Part shown: positions 11,627-21,823 of the stretch, piece by piece
How the letters are laid out: each line of letters begins with the position of its first letter
Numbering within the stretch: the stretch's first letter is position 1
Assembly (NCBI GenBank): GCA_946800325.1
Contig: OX326961.1
Location: 50,928,293 to 50,992,292 of the forward strand
Direction of reading: 5' to 3'
Source: Luzula sylvatica
Lineage: Eukaryota; Streptophyta; Magnoliopsida; Poales; Juncaceae
DNA length: 64,000 nucleotides
Made by a program: the position numbers and the translations under genes
Notes under the pieces: generated by a model
Told to the model about the DNA's origin: nothing
Databases searched by the model: none
Seen by the model: the letters and a program-made list of their open reading frames with translations, nothing else

Positions 11627-12766
11627 TAACGTGGCTTGTATGGAGGAGAGGAGAGGGGTGAATGGGGGTGGGAGAGAGGACAGAGAGTGAGGGGGAGGGA
11701 AGGATAATGCTGGTGGGGAGGGGTTGAGTGTCTCAATAGGGTGTCTTGTCAGCAAGTACCAGCCGTCGCCAGTCGGTACCGTACGGAGACGTCCCTTAAT
11801 CGAAGCTGGAGCTGACGCCGACGCCGCGTCGAGTCGTGGTCGCCATGGAATCGCAGCGAGATCGCCACGAGGAAGCTCCGTCGCACTCAGTATCGCCATC
11901 GTAGGGGGGGCTCCTGCTCAGTCGCTGGATCGGGAGGCGGAGCTCGGGGGAATCGAGGGAATCAGGTAAAAACCGTCGCTCGTCAGTCTTCGGGGATCGT
12001 CTGGGAGCAGCCGCTCAGTCGGTGGAGTCGCCGTCGCCCCTTGAGTCACTGTCGCTGTTACTCTCAGGAATCGCCTCTCGTCGCTATCGCTAGTCCCCCA
12101 GCTTACCACAGATTAATCTCTTCTCGACAATTTTGGGCATTCCGGTCTCAGAGGCATTTTGACGAACACCTTTTGGGCGCTTCAAATCACTATCATTGTT
12201 TACCACCTCGTTGATTTTCTTCCTTTGCAAAATAGATATAACGGCGGAGGGAACCAGACAAAGAAAGAGGACTGCAGCAGCCGGCCGCCGGACAGAGAAA
12301 GTTGCCTCCAGGAGCTGCAGCAGCCGTCAGGTCGTCCTTCGCAATCGCCTCCAGGAGCGGATGAGCAGGGGATTCAACGGAGGAGGAAGCGTGACGAGTT
12401 CGTGGCTGGCTTGAACGATGGGTTAGACTTAGGGTTTCATCGGTGGCTCGTACGATGGGTTTCCGTCGTCTCTTCACCGCTTCCTGTGCAATTAGCCCAA
12501 ATAGTTGACTTTATGAAACTTACCTCAAATTAGATTTTCGGAGAGAGAACGTGATGATTCTCCCCTTAGTCCTCATATTACTTAATAAGTTTCTGACCAT
12601 TCTCGGTTTAAGGGTAAGAATTGAGAAGGAGTGAGAGATTCAATCCATGCTAATTATCACTGAAACAGATTCTTCTTTTCATTTGAAATCTTGCAGTGAC
12701 TGGAGGACTCCAGTCAGTGTATGGAGAGGATGAATTTGTCCGATTTGGACTTAATAGGGATGAAAT

Positions 12767-13440
12767 AAAGAGAGAGGGAGAGAGAGATGGAGAGGATGAA
12801 TTTGTCCGATTTTAGTTTGATATGTTATAAAGAGAGAAAAGAGAATATATACTTTGGAGTTTGATTGGAAAGATTTAATGACACATTTAGCGCCAAAAAG
12901 AAATGCGTCACAGAGAGGGAGAGAGAAGGGGCGAGAGAGAGCTTCACCATTTTTTTTTTTTGAAGGAATACCAAATCGGTATTCGGTCTATTTTAAATGT
13001 AAGAAAATATTTACAATGTGTTTGGAAAAGTAAAATCTAACCCAATAAATTTTATATCCGCACTACCTATGATATACCCGTCCATATTTCTAATGGATTT
13101 GAATTATTGGGTTCACCATTGATGGTGAGGGTTCATGAAAGAGAGAAGGGCTGGTGAGAGAGAGATGAGTTTGAATTATTGGGTTTGGATTATTGGGTTT
13201 GGGTTTATTTGTGGTTAATGGATTTGTGTCATGTCATCGCTTAAATCATCTAAAAAATGTCACGTCACGGTGTCACTTCACCATTTAACTGAGGATAAAG
13301 CACAAAACTAACGGAGGGGGCAAGATGAACAAATTATGAAAGTTTAAGGAGTAAAAAGGTGCAGATTTTAGTAGGAGGGACAAGTTGGACATTTGAAACA
13401 AGTTTAAGAGGGCAAAAATATACTTTTTTTATAAGAAAAA
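12767..13440. repeat. Degenerate Mutator-like terminal repeat sequence
   Basis: Phrases such as 'attgggtttgggtttatttgtggttaatgg', 'gtcatcacttaac'-like words and 'gagggggcaagatgaaca' recall the terminal repeats of the bounded MULE at 29746-31261. The left side carries GA microsatellite and a 24 bp duplication (gagaggatgaatttgtccga at about 12733 and 12791). The insertion may be what truncated exon 2 of the MFS gene. Ends and target duplication are not resolved. Confidence 0.4.
12952..13111 (-). mobile_element. 5'-truncated LINE tail
   Basis: A T-run (poly(A) on the minus strand) followed by gaaggaataccaaatcgg is flanked by a 9 bp duplication, ttcaccatt, at 12943-12951 and 13112-13120. The structure, short body plus A-tail plus duplication, is that of a truncated LINE insertion. 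It landed inside older Mutator-like repeat sequence. Confidence 0.72.
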
Positions 13441-14041
13441 TGATCTATGTATCATACTGGTGAAGAAACAAGAAGGATGAAAGAATAGTTGATTCAATCG
13501 GATTGTGAGCTTTCGTTGTGAGTTTCTGAATTCTTGAATGCAATGGCAGCATGAGTGAGTGAACAAGGAAGAAAAGGAAGAATATGGGGAGTGATTTTTT
13601 TTTTTTTTTAAAAGTTACTGACAACTTTGAAAAAAAAAATTAAATTTATTGCATTTCAAAATGTACCCGTCGAATTCTCCATTATAAAACAATTACATTT
13701 AATTAACGTGATAATTAAAACATATAATTAAATATTCACTAAAATTTATTCAAATTTATGAATTCGAATAAATATTAATTATGTATTAAGTTAACGGCCA
13801 ACATGTACTAGTTATTATTTTAATTAAGTGTATTAATTAGTTCATAAAAGATATTATGGTAAAATTTGGAGAAATAAATCATATTTTAAAAAAAATAAAA
13901 AAAATTCCGGCGAGATTTAAAATCTCGGTTTGGGTTATTTTTGGAATATTATCAAAAAAGGAGTTACTTTTGGAATATTTTTAGAAAGGGGTTATTTTTT
14001 AAATTTTGATTCAAAATAGGGTTATATGTAGAAATGCTCCT
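13441..14041. other. AT-rich intergenic sequence
   Basis: No gene is seen. Phrases at 13930-14030 (repeated 'ggggttatttttggaatatt') form a loose repeat that ends at the edge of the inverted duplication. Confidence 0.4.
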
Positions 14042-15235
14042 TGTTACTTTCCATGCCATGTTTTCTTGGTACGTAATCAGTTACGTCATCAAACATAAAT
14101 GTTAATTATGTTAAAGATATGCCAGACGAAAAATTAAACTTAATATTGTTAAAGATTTAGTATTTACTGATTCGCTCCTAACTTTTCCTGCCCCTATATG
14201 ATTTTCAGTTTTTCGGCACATCCATTCCTGTCGTATTTGATAATTGAAATTTTAATTATTTTAAATAACTTCTTTGTTTTTTCTATTATAATTCAAAGTA
14301 TATATTTTCATGAAATATTTTTTTAATTAAATTCATTTGATTTTTTATAAATTCATCTAAAAATATTTTATTTAGATATTACGGACTACAAAGTTGTAGC
14401 GCGCAGCATTAACGATTAAAGAAGCTATTAACAACCATGAAAAATTTATAATAAAATATTAATCTATACTGGTCGGCTGATCGGCGAGGTCAAATCAATT
14501 TGGTTCCCTGATTTAATCGGTTTGTAAAAGAAATTTGCCACAATTTATTAGGAGCAAATCAAAATCAAAATTACTCTATGATGAGATAAAACTTCATGTC
14601 CATTTATGAATCAAAATTACACAGGCTGAAAGGGAAAAAAAAAATTATGTATGGGATTGGTTTGTTTTAATTTTGCCAACTGTTTGAGTTAATTACAGAA
14701 TTAATTGTTTTGTCCTCTGAGATGGGGAACATTGGTCTGTTTCGTCATTTTATATGACAAAACAACTAAATATGGTTTTCCTTTGTTAATCGGGTTAAAA
14801 ATCAATTTAGTAGAATTTTTTTTTATTGTTTCGTAAAAAAATATAACGAAAAAGAGTAATTTCTTTTATCATTGATCTTGTTAGGCAAAACAAGCAAAAA
14901 GAAATTGGATTTTGACATCTAAAATGAAGAAACAATGCACATGCAGGCTGCTTAGCTGATTAAGATTGTGAAACAAAAAATTCTTTTTTTCTAATATTAG
15001 TACAAAAATCAAGTTTAAAAAAAATCATATTTCGCCAACTAAGATGGTGAAACTAACTAAATTAATTATTAATCAAAGTTAATAGGTGAAAATTACATTT
15101 ACTTGTTATGCAATCTAAATAACACAATAAACTTCGTCAAATTAGACGATGAAACAAATAATTCTGCGAATTCACCCAAACCTGAGTTACTTTTGTAAAA
15201 TAAAAAAAAATGATAAGCATCAAATCTATTAGATT

Positions 15236-15595
15236 TGCAATTATTGATGGGGTTATATATGACATGAAAATTACATTTCGTTCCACAATTTCACTTTCAA
15301 AATCATGATGAATAAGTATGATATCATTTTGTCATGCTTACCAATTAATTTCCTCAATTTGTACCTAATTAATTAAGCATTCAATTAATACCTAAATAAA
15401 ATATAATTAAAAGTCTATCTAATTAACTTCTAATTAAATTAATCGATGGTCCAATAAATTAATTTTCAAGTAAAATTACAAACTTAATGGAGGAGACATT
15501 TTGGATGCAAATGAGAACTCTCATTTAATCGTGATGCTATGATGACGACATCACCATTAATTGGGTGCAATCTGGGAGCATAATAGAATTATAGA
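15236..15595. other. AT-rich segment between duplication arm and plastid fragment
   Basis: No gene is seen. There is no clear counterpart in the right arm, so this stretch is probably an additional insertion or diverged flank. Confidence 0.35.
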
Positions 15596-15599
15596 AGAC

Positions 15600-16200
15600 C
15601 TTTATAGGACACTCACAATTTCAAAAAGTCTAAAATGTTCTTCTTTCTGACCTTAAGAGACAATAATAGATTTTTTCTTAATTTGTTTAATTGATTAATA
15701 AAAAGAGAATTCCATGAAATGGAGAGTTTCTTGTTCTTTTTTCTTAATTTGTTTAATTCTTTGATTGTTTCGTCTGTTTCTTTCTTGAACTCTTCTGTTT
15801 CTTCCCAAAACTTCAATTCAGATGTTCTATCTTGAAAGATTAAAGGGATATCATAAATGTTTTTGTTTTTTTTTAAAAGAATGTCCGTTTTTTTCGGATA
15901 GAGAAAAGGCATAATAATTCTATCGAATTCATAGAAATTTCACGAAGTGCTTCTTTAGAAGTTAAACTCCCATTTGTCCATATTTCTAGAAAATGTATTT
16001 CTCGATTTTCATTTTCATTATTGACAATTATGAATTGTATAATTTACAGATCGAACAGACATAACTACAACATCTATAGGATAACTTCGATCTTGGAAGT
16101 GTGTTTCACATGATATTCACGATCTCTTTCGAATTGTAATTCAATTGATTCGAGCGTAAATGCTTGAATCAATGGGTCGAGACATGATGGAGTCTTTATG
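15600..16200 (-). pseudogene. rpoA: Nuclear copy of plastid rpoA, 3' half, frameshifted
   Basis: In the minus strand the reading frames, stitched by eye, follow the plastid RNA polymerase alpha subunit. Order: QFERDREYHVK-like, then [20 protein letters not shown] (about 16100-16040), stops, then [20 protein letters not shown] (about 16000-15930), then after a one-base shift near 15905 [18 protein letters not shown]. The last frame runs to 15613 with LNKLRKKNKKLSI and SLFINQLNKLRKN. Known rpoA has [40 protein letters not shown] in the same order. Stops and shifts rule out function. The C-terminal part is unusually divergent and lysine/glutamate-rich, so either the source plastome had a fast-evolving rpoA or this is an old transfer. 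Confidence 0.85.
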
Positions 16201-16271
16201 CGTCAATCTAGAAAGGTTAAATAGATTGATTAATTTTTTAATCAATCCACTTAATCCTTCTCGATTGACAC

Positions 16272-16490
16272 CAGTGTTCTGGAAATCGGCCTTGGCGGCC
16301 GATTAATCACCGATTAATCGGTAGTCGAGGGTCCGCCGTCGAGATAAACTCTTGGCGTTTTGTGATTGGCGGATTTCCGCCAAGCGGCCGCCAAGGGTCC
16401 GCCAAGACCGGCAAGCCACCGCCGAGCCGATTTTTAGATGTGTCCGCCAAGGGTCCGCCAAGACCGCCAAGACCGCCGATTTTTAGAGTG
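16272..16490. mobile_element. hAT-like MITE with GCC-rich subrepeats
   Basis: The block starts cagtgttctggaaatcggcc and ends gccgatttttagagtg, imperfect inverted ends. The interior is a set of 'ccgccaagggtccgccaaga' subrepeats and two 'gattaatc' words. No convincing 8 bp duplication is visible, perhaps because its right side coincides with the deletion that removed the 5' half of the UGT copy. Confidence 0.55.
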
Positions 16491-16497
16491 ACACAGC

Positions 16498-17058
16498 AGA
16501 TCTGTGGTTTATATCTCCTTCGGGAGCATGTCACGGATAAACAAGAACCAAATGGAGGAAATTTCACGCGCGTTAAAAGAAACAGGTTTCTCGTACCTAT
16601 GGGTGGTACGAAAAGATAACAGAGAAGAGTTAGGTTCTGCGTTGGAAGATTTAGTATCGAATACAGATGGTATGATTATTGAGTGGTCGAATCAGTTTGA
16701 GGTATTGAGCCACCCTTCGATCGGTTGTTTTGTTACTCACTGTGGATGGAACTCGACATTGGAAACCCTAGCTAGTGGTGTACCGGCCATTGGCGTACCG
16801 CAATGGACAGATCAAGGGACGAATGCCATGCTTATAGAGAAATGGGGGATTGGCGTGAGAGGACAAATGAATGAAGAGAGGATAATTGAGGAGACGAGTT
16901 AAAGAGATGTTTGAAGATAGTTATGGGGGAAGGAGAAAGAGGAGAGAAGATTAGAGAGATGGCACAATTCTGGAAGGAGAGGGTAAAAGCGGCGGTGGAC
17001 GATGGTGGTTCGTCGGAGAGAAATCTGCGTGCTTTTGTGGAGGAGATTAGTGGTTGAG
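16498..17058 (+). pseudogene. 5'-truncated, frameshifted UGT75-like glucosyltransferase copy
   Basis: This is the 3' part of a gene closely matching the intact UGT at 18220-19620. It starts abruptly at SVVYISFG, equivalent to about residue 282 of the full protein, right after a MITE. It retains a complete PSPG box (EWSNQFEVLSHPS, HCGWNSTLE, PQWTDQ). One base is missing near 16890 relative to the intact gene (IIEG-D context), giving a stop at 16900-16902. The shifted frame then keeps matching to the true stop tga at 17056-17058. There is no start or promoter. It lies tail-to-tail with the functional copy, 1.16 kb away. Confidence 0.92.
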
Positions 17059-17214
17059 AAGGGATGTCATTGATTGGAAATGGTTTTTGTTTTCTTTTTC
17101 CATGCAGGAGATGATATGGATCTAGTTTGAGTGTATTTTGTCTTTTTTTGTTCTAGCTAGTAGGTTGAATTAATCTTGATTGAGAAGCAATTAATTCCTA
17201 GATCTCTATCAATT

Positions 17215-17890
17215 TAAACTGAAAATTTATGTTCGTTGCACTTGCATCATTGGCGTATAAGTTATAAATAAGGGTCGTCGGATATTAATTTTGCTTTGTG
17301 TCTAAAAAAAAAAATCAATCTGTTTTGCATAATTAGCTTCTTTTTCGAAATAGCATAAAAACTATATATTGATCAAGAATGTGAAATTAACATTACTAAT
17401 TACCAATGTTTTAAATTGTGATATAACGGTTCATTGCGCTTGGACAGTAATTTACATATGATTACAAATATTGTGCGATATTGCGGCGATATTGCGGCAT
17501 ATTGCGGCGCTATTTAGTACGTTGCGGTGTTACGTTTTATATATATTTATTGCGATTTGCGCTATGGCGACGCAATTGCGCCGCAATTTAAATCACTGCT
17601 AATTACTTTAAACATAATACATCGATATTGAAAATAATGTATGTGATCCTCTTTAAAAAATTAAAATAATGTATGATCGTTTAAAACATCATATTGACAT
17701 TATAACAGTTATATGGATATGGATTCTAGAAACTCTATGTGATCATGATCAAGTTTGATTTTTCAAAAGGCTTCGATGACGTGTCCTGCCATTTTCTATC
17801 TAGTCTTATCCTCCAATATCACGATAAATGGAAGGATTTCTTTCATCAAAAAGATCCCCGTTAAGGTGTGGTCCGGGTTAAACCCAAACG
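17215..17890 (+). repeat. Dispersed repeat shared with 33335-35100, containing a LINE RT scrap
   Basis: Landmarks 'aactgaaaatttat', 'taagggtcg[tc][ct]ggatatt', 'aatagcataaaa', 'gacattaaaacagttat'-like and 'gattctagaaact' recur in order in the 33.3-34.1 kb region. Near 17745 the sequence reads KFDFSKGFDDVSCHFL, a decayed reverse transcriptase motif A of LINE type (KxDFSKAFDxVSW). Further along, 'catcaaaaagatccccgtt' aligns with similar DNA at about 35005. So both loci hold remnants of the same LINE-bearing repeat. Confidence 0.65.
17404..17598. mobile_element. hAT-type MITE, 195 bp
   Basis: It starts caatgttttaaattgtgat and ends caatttaaatcactg. An exact 8 bp duplication, ctaattac, flanks it at 17396-17403 and 17599-17606. 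The interior is rich in 'gcggcgatattgcgg'. It belongs to the same family as the 900 bp element at 21824-22723. The related repeat at 33.5 kb lacks it at the matching point. Confidence 0.9.
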
Positions 17891-18219
17891 GATTTGAACA
17901 AGAATTGGTCCAAAAAATTTCGTTGTTACAAAATTTTAACATAATTCTCAATTAAATTTTTATCAAAAAACATAAAACAAAATTACATGAATGATTTATT
18001 TTTCATAAAAATATTAAACAATTTGATATGATTTTTATTTTTTATTAATAATAATGATTTTTTATAATTTCAAATTAATACAAAAGTTTTAGTGTAAAAT
18101 TTTATTATAGAAATTATTGATCATTCGTTCAAAAATCGTATGACTGAAAAAAGCCTTTGTACGGAATCTTGTTTATAATCTTCTTCGCGGGGAAAAAAAG
18201 AAAGGAAAAAAAAAAATAT
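17891..18219. other. AT-rich spacer between the two convergent UGT copies
   Basis: No gene is visible. It contains the 3' flank of the intact UGT gene and no obvious long stem or terminator-like structure. Confidence 0.4.
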
Positions 18220-19620
18220 TCAATCAATGATCTTCTCCACAAAAGCACGTAGATTTCTCTCCGACGAACCACCATCGTCGACTGCCATTTTGACCCTCTC
18301 CTTCCATAATTTGGCCATCTCTCTAATCTTCTGTCCTCTTTCTCCATTTCCCATAACAATCTCCAAACATCTCTTCAACTCGTCTCCTTCAATTATCCTC
18401 TCTTCATTCGTTTGTCCTCGCACGCCAATACCCCATTTCTCTATAAGCATCACGTTCGTCCCTTGATCTGACCATTGTGGTACACCAATGGCCGGTACAC
18501 CACAAGCTAGGGTTTCCAATGTCGAGTTCCATCCACAGTGAGTAACAAAACAACCGATTGAAGGGTGGCTCAGCACTTCTAGCTGATTCGACCACTCAAT
18601 AACCATACCATCTGTGTTAGATGCTAAATCTTCCAACACAGAACCTAATTGTTCTTTGTTATCTTTTCGTACGACCCATAGGTACGAGAAACCTGTTTCT
18701 TTTAACGCGCGTAAAATTTCCTCCATTTGGTTCTTTGTTATCAGTGCCGCGCTCCCGAATGAGATATAAACCACAGATTTCTCCGATTTTGTGTTGAGCC
18801 ATTGAAAATAAGTGTTCTCATCTGTTTTAAACAAATCATTCGATTTGATACCTCCTTGCACTTGAGAAGAAAGAACAGGACCAATACTAATTAAGTCCAC
18901 CATTTCCTCGACGGATTTAATTGCATCAAATTCTAATTCATCCAAAGAGTTCACCAAAATTTTCGGTTTTTCACCAACCTCCAATTCTTTCTCCAAAATG
19001 GTAAATGTATCCACGAAATAATCGAGTAGTACATAATAAGGATCGTCTTTATTCGTAATGGCAAGGAAAGAAGGTATATCTTTGATTTTGAGGGGAGGTA
19101 AGTGAGGTAAAGTAATCACAGAGGTTGGATCACTGGCTTTCGAAATGATCATATCTTTGTAACCATGAAAATAATGATAGTAAATTGCGAAAACGGTAGC
19201 AGGTTGAATCCAATATAGAGCCGAAGGGATGTCACGAGTTTTCGCCACGTCAGCAACCCACGAGATGAGAAGAGCATAGATAACCCCTGTGACTGGACAG
19301 CCCTCATGCGAGAATTTGTCCAGCAAAGCTGATAGTGTCTCGGATCCAACCTGCTTCGACTTGGTTATGTAATGACTTTGATCATCCACATCCTTTTTGT
19401 AGCCTTCGTCGTATCCATCAGAGTGAGGGCAGTAATAAATAAGACCGTCGTGGCACTCCTCATCGGTGTTGAACATTTTACGATGAGCTGAAAGGGCCGT
19501 GGATATCGTGACACGTGCTCCAGTTGAATTGGCAATTTTTCTTGCCAGGTGGCGCCCCGGGTTTATATGGCCTTGTGCTGGGAATGTTGCAATGACGAAA
19601 TGCCGGTTTTGGTTCTCCAT
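18220..19620 (-). CDS. UDP-glucosyltransferase, UGT75-like (GT1 family)
   Basis: An intact intronless 466-residue protein, a normal length for plant GT1 enzymes. Such cytosolic enzymes move glucose from UDP-glucose to small acceptors. Relatives in the UGT75 group act on anthocyanins (5-O), hormones or other phenolics, so the acceptor here is unknown. The N-terminus has FPAQGHINPGRHLA with the catalytic histidine at residue 18. The usual acid-dyad aspartate near residue 115-119 is not obvious (GVIYALLISW), as in relatives I recall. The PSPG donor box runs W343 to Q386, with HCGWNSTLE around W364 and PQWSDQ at its end; W22 and terminal DQ in this box fit UDP-glucose. Its start is often WCxQ, here WSNQ. 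The ATG at 19620 is 100 bp downstream of a TATA box. A truncated inverted copy lies tail-to-tail at 16498-17058. Confidence 0.95.
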   Translation of the reverse strand: MENQNRHFVIATFPAQGHINPGRHLARKIANSTGARVTISTALSAHRKMFNTDEECHDGLIYYCPHSDGYDEGYKKDVDDQSHYITKSKQVGSETLSALLDKFSHEGCPVTGVIYALLISWVADVAKTRDIPSALYWIQPATVFAIYYHYFHGYKDMIISKASDPTSVITLPHLPPLKIKDIPSFLAITNKDDPYYVLLDYFVDTFTILEKELEVGEKPKILVNSLDELEFDAIKSVEEMVDLISIGPVLSSQVQGGIKSNDLFKTDENTYFQWLNTKSEKSVVYISFGSAALITKNQMEEILRALKETGFSYLWVVRKDNKEQLGSVLEDLASNTDGMVIEWSNQLEVLSHPSIGCFVTHCGWNSTLETLACGVPAIGVPQWSDQGTNVMLIEKWGIGVRGQTNEERIIEGDELKRCLEIVMGNGERGQKIREMAKLWKERVKMAVDDGGSSERNLRAFVEKIID

Positions 19621-19716
19621 TGTTTAGGTTAACAAGAAGAGTTTTGAGTTAATTGATTGTAGTTCTTGCTTTGTGTGGGTTTAGGTGAGTTGAGTGGTGG
19701 TGGTGTGGATAAGTGA

Positions 19717-19724
19717 ATTTATAG
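19717..19724 (-). promoter_or_regulatory. Putative TATA box of the UGT gene
   Basis: On the minus strand the sequence reads CCTATAAATTCAC, about 95-105 bp upstream of the ATG, a usual distance in plants. No other element in this promoter is secure. Confidence 0.6.
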
Positions 19725-20629
19725 GAGGCAATGAAGAGATAAATGGCCAGCAAAGTGACGAATGGAGTGACATAGCAGATCAATAATGGTTACCATATAT
19801 GACAGTCCTACATTCCAAAACTCAAAAAAAATACGTCAATCGAGGAGGATTAAGTGAATTGATTAGATTTTTTAATTGAATCAAATCCAAATAAATGTTG
19901 ATTAGAAGACTAATCAATATATTTAACCATGACGCATCGATGATGATTTTTTAAGTTGTGGGGGTGTCAAATATTGATTAGAGTAGTTTTGATGCTTATC
20001 ATTTTTCTTTATTTTTCAAAAGTAACACAGGTTTGGGTGAATTTGTAAAATTATTTGTTTCCTTTCATCGTCTAATTTGACGAAACAGAGGTTTATTGTG
20101 TTATTTAGATTGCGAAACAAGTAAATATAATTTTCGCCTGTCAAATTTGATTAATAATTAATTTAGTTTCTTTCACCATATTAATTGGCGAAATATGATT
20201 TTTTTAAACTTGATTTTTGTACTAATATTAGAAAAAAAAAATAATTTTTTGTTTCACTATCTTATTCTTAATCAGCTAAACAGCCTGTATGTGCAGTATT
20301 TCTTCATTTTAGATGTCCAAATCCAATTTTTTTTTGCTTGTTTCGCCTAACAAGATCAATGATAAAAAAAAAATTCGTTATTTTTTTTACGAAACAATAA
20401 TTTTTTTCTTCTACTAAATTGATTTTCATCCCGATTAACCGAGGAAACCCATATTTAGTTGTTTTGTCATATAAGATGATGAGAAACAGACCAATGTTCC
20501 CCATTTCAGAGGACAAAACAATTAATTCTGCAATTAACTTCCCCATCTCAGAGGACAAACAATTAATTCTGCAATTAACTCAAACAGTTAGCAAAATTAA
20601 AACAATCCAACCCCATACATAAAAAAAAA

Positions 20630-21075
20630 TGACGGTACTGCAAGAGCTAACATGATTAAATCGAGAGCAGTTTTAATTTTTTTTTGTCAAATTATCATTA
20701 TACCCCTATTTAAGGTGATTGATATTTGTTATACTTATATACTATATTTATATCTTTCATGAATACTGCAAAAATATATTTTTTAATATTATGAAAAAAT
20801 CAAATCTAACCAATATATATTAATTTTCATATTTAAATATATATGACATGTTACAATTTAACTATTTTTTTATGATGAAAAAAATTAAGAATAAAAATAT
20901 TTTTTATATATGAAACATTTTATTTGCATGATTATGCAAAGTGATAAACTAATAAATAAAGATAAGAAATATGAATCATCAATTCATCATTGACAGAGAT
21001 TTAACGGTCATTTGATAAAATAAAATTGAAATCGCTCTCAATTTATCCATGTTGGCTCTTGCAATAGCGCCACCC
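20630..21075. mobile_element. MITE with inverted ends of about 40 bp
   Basis: It starts tgacggtactgcaagagcta and ends tggctcttgcaatagcgcca; the next 25 bases inward are also inverted (gattaaatcgagagc / gctctcaatttatcc). Runs of eight or more A flank both sides and may be the target duplication, but homopolymers make this uncertain. It is absent from the left arm. The interior is AT-rich and non-coding. Confidence 0.7.
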
Positions 21076-21180
21076 AAAAAAAATTCCCTTTCATCCTGTG
21101 CACAGGATAAGGCTTTCATAAATGGACACAGGACATGGAGTTTTATCTAATCATAGAGTAATTTTGATTTGCTCCTAATA

Positions 21181-21291
21181 TTTTTTTTTTTTTATCAAAA
21201 TAGATTAGAGTAGGCTCAAAGTCCTACATCTATTATTTTCATTAATTAAACAGAGTTCACATATACTATATTGACCTCTTTAATACGTTAC
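21181..21291 (-). mobile_element. Short 5'-truncated LINE tail, 111 bp
   Basis: A T-run then atcaaaatagattagagtag is flanked by an exact 14 bp duplication, atttgctcctaata (21167-21180 and 21292-21305). The left arm has a single uninterrupted copy of this target, confirming an insertion after the duplication. Confidence 0.88.
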
Positions 21292-21823
21292 ATTTGCTCC
21301 TAATAAATTGTGGCAAATACAAACCGATTAAATTAGGAAACCAAAATGATTTGACCTCGCCGATCAGCCGACCAGTATAGATTAATATTATTTTACATAT
21401 TTTTCATGGTTGTTAATAGCTTCGTTAAATGCTAAGCTATACTGATATAATTAATTTTATAGGTAAATGCTGCGCGCTGCAATTTTGTAACCCGTTATCT
21501 CTAAATAAAATATTTTTAGATGAATTTATAAAAAATTTAATAAATTTAATTAAAAAATATTTCATGAAAATATATTCTTTGAATTATAATGAAAAAAACA
21601 TAATTAGCATACTCGCCGTGTAGCAAAAGCATTCTCCTAATATAATAATATATTGCAATAAATATTTGAACCTATACAAGTGCAATATTTCAATAACAAA
21701 AACGAAGAAGTTATTTAATTAAAATAATTAAAATTTCAATTATCAAATACGATAGGAATAGATGTGAAGAAAAAATGAAAATCATATAGGGGCATGAAAA
21801 GTTAGGAGCGAATCAGTAAATAC

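Larger units (their letters stand above)
5516..12638 (-). mobile_element. Near full-length L1-type LINE retrotransposon
   Basis: This 7.1 kb element lies on the minus strand in intron 1 of the MFS gene. A 17 bp target duplication, ttcaatccatgctaatt, flanks it exactly at 5499-5515 and 12639-12655. Its 3' poly(A) tail appears as the T-run after 5513. In transcription order it has a 5' leader (12638 to about 11627), ORF1 with two zinc knuckles (11626 to about 9001), and ORF2 with endonuclease, reverse transcriptase and a terminal zinc-binding region (8953 to 5686). The 3' UTR ends at 5516. ORF1 and ORF2 contain frameshifts, so this copy is dead as it stands. The length, intact ends and long duplication indicate a fairly recent, non-truncated insertion. 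Confidence 0.95.
2484..12766 (+). pseudogene. Broken major facilitator gene (MFSD5 / molybdate-anion-transporter-like)
   Basis: Exon 1 starts with ATG at 2484 (MAVSIEREEWELPSLPF), has a hydrophobic segment rich in Leu/Phe, then SSSSDHLQ. It is cut by a hAT element at 2641-5283. Reading continues at 5292-5339 with FSRFQKGFLLVYSLAS and reaches a donor (cag/gtatgt). Exon 2 begins at 12697 after ttgcag and reads VTGGLQSVYGEDEF and VRFGLNRDEI before running into GA-rich sequence and a stop near 12818. From memory, plant MFS_5 (DUF791) proteins share this N-terminal layout: a short start, one hydrophobic segment, then an LLxYSLASVxEGLxSVxGE-like stretch at the first exon junction. Only about the first 75 codons of a protein of roughly 460 remain. 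Intron 1 (5340-12696) contains the LINE. The exons look little eroded, so inactivation may be recent. Family call is from memory of related sequences. Confidence 0.7.
14042..16268. repeat. Left arm of a large inverted duplication (UGT locus upstream region)
   Basis: From 'ttactttccatgccatgtt' at 14045 onward the sequence matches, in inverted orientation, the right arm at 19837-27215. Matching landmarks are 'acgaaaaattaaactt' (14125), 'tgattcgctcctaactttt' (14168), 'cagccg/cggctgatcggcg' (about 14470), 'gacctcgccgatcagcc', 'ctctgagatggggaacattgg' (14716) and 'ttcacccaaacctg' (15170). The match fades near 15240. It returns at 16200-16268 (tcaatccacttaatcc), beyond the plastid insertion. Promoter-distal sequence of a UGT gene was therefore copied in reverse. 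Confidence 0.85.

Noticed and set aside
15613..15912. Lysine-rich 99-codon frame first taken for plastid ycf1
   Set aside because: Order and wording beside [11 protein letters not shown]...KEAL identify it as the shifted C-terminal part of rpoA.
16307..16619. Open frames over the GCC repeats at 16.3-16.6 kb
   Set aside because: They arise from the 'ccgccaagggtccgcc' repeats of a MITE and the out-of-frame UGT copy.
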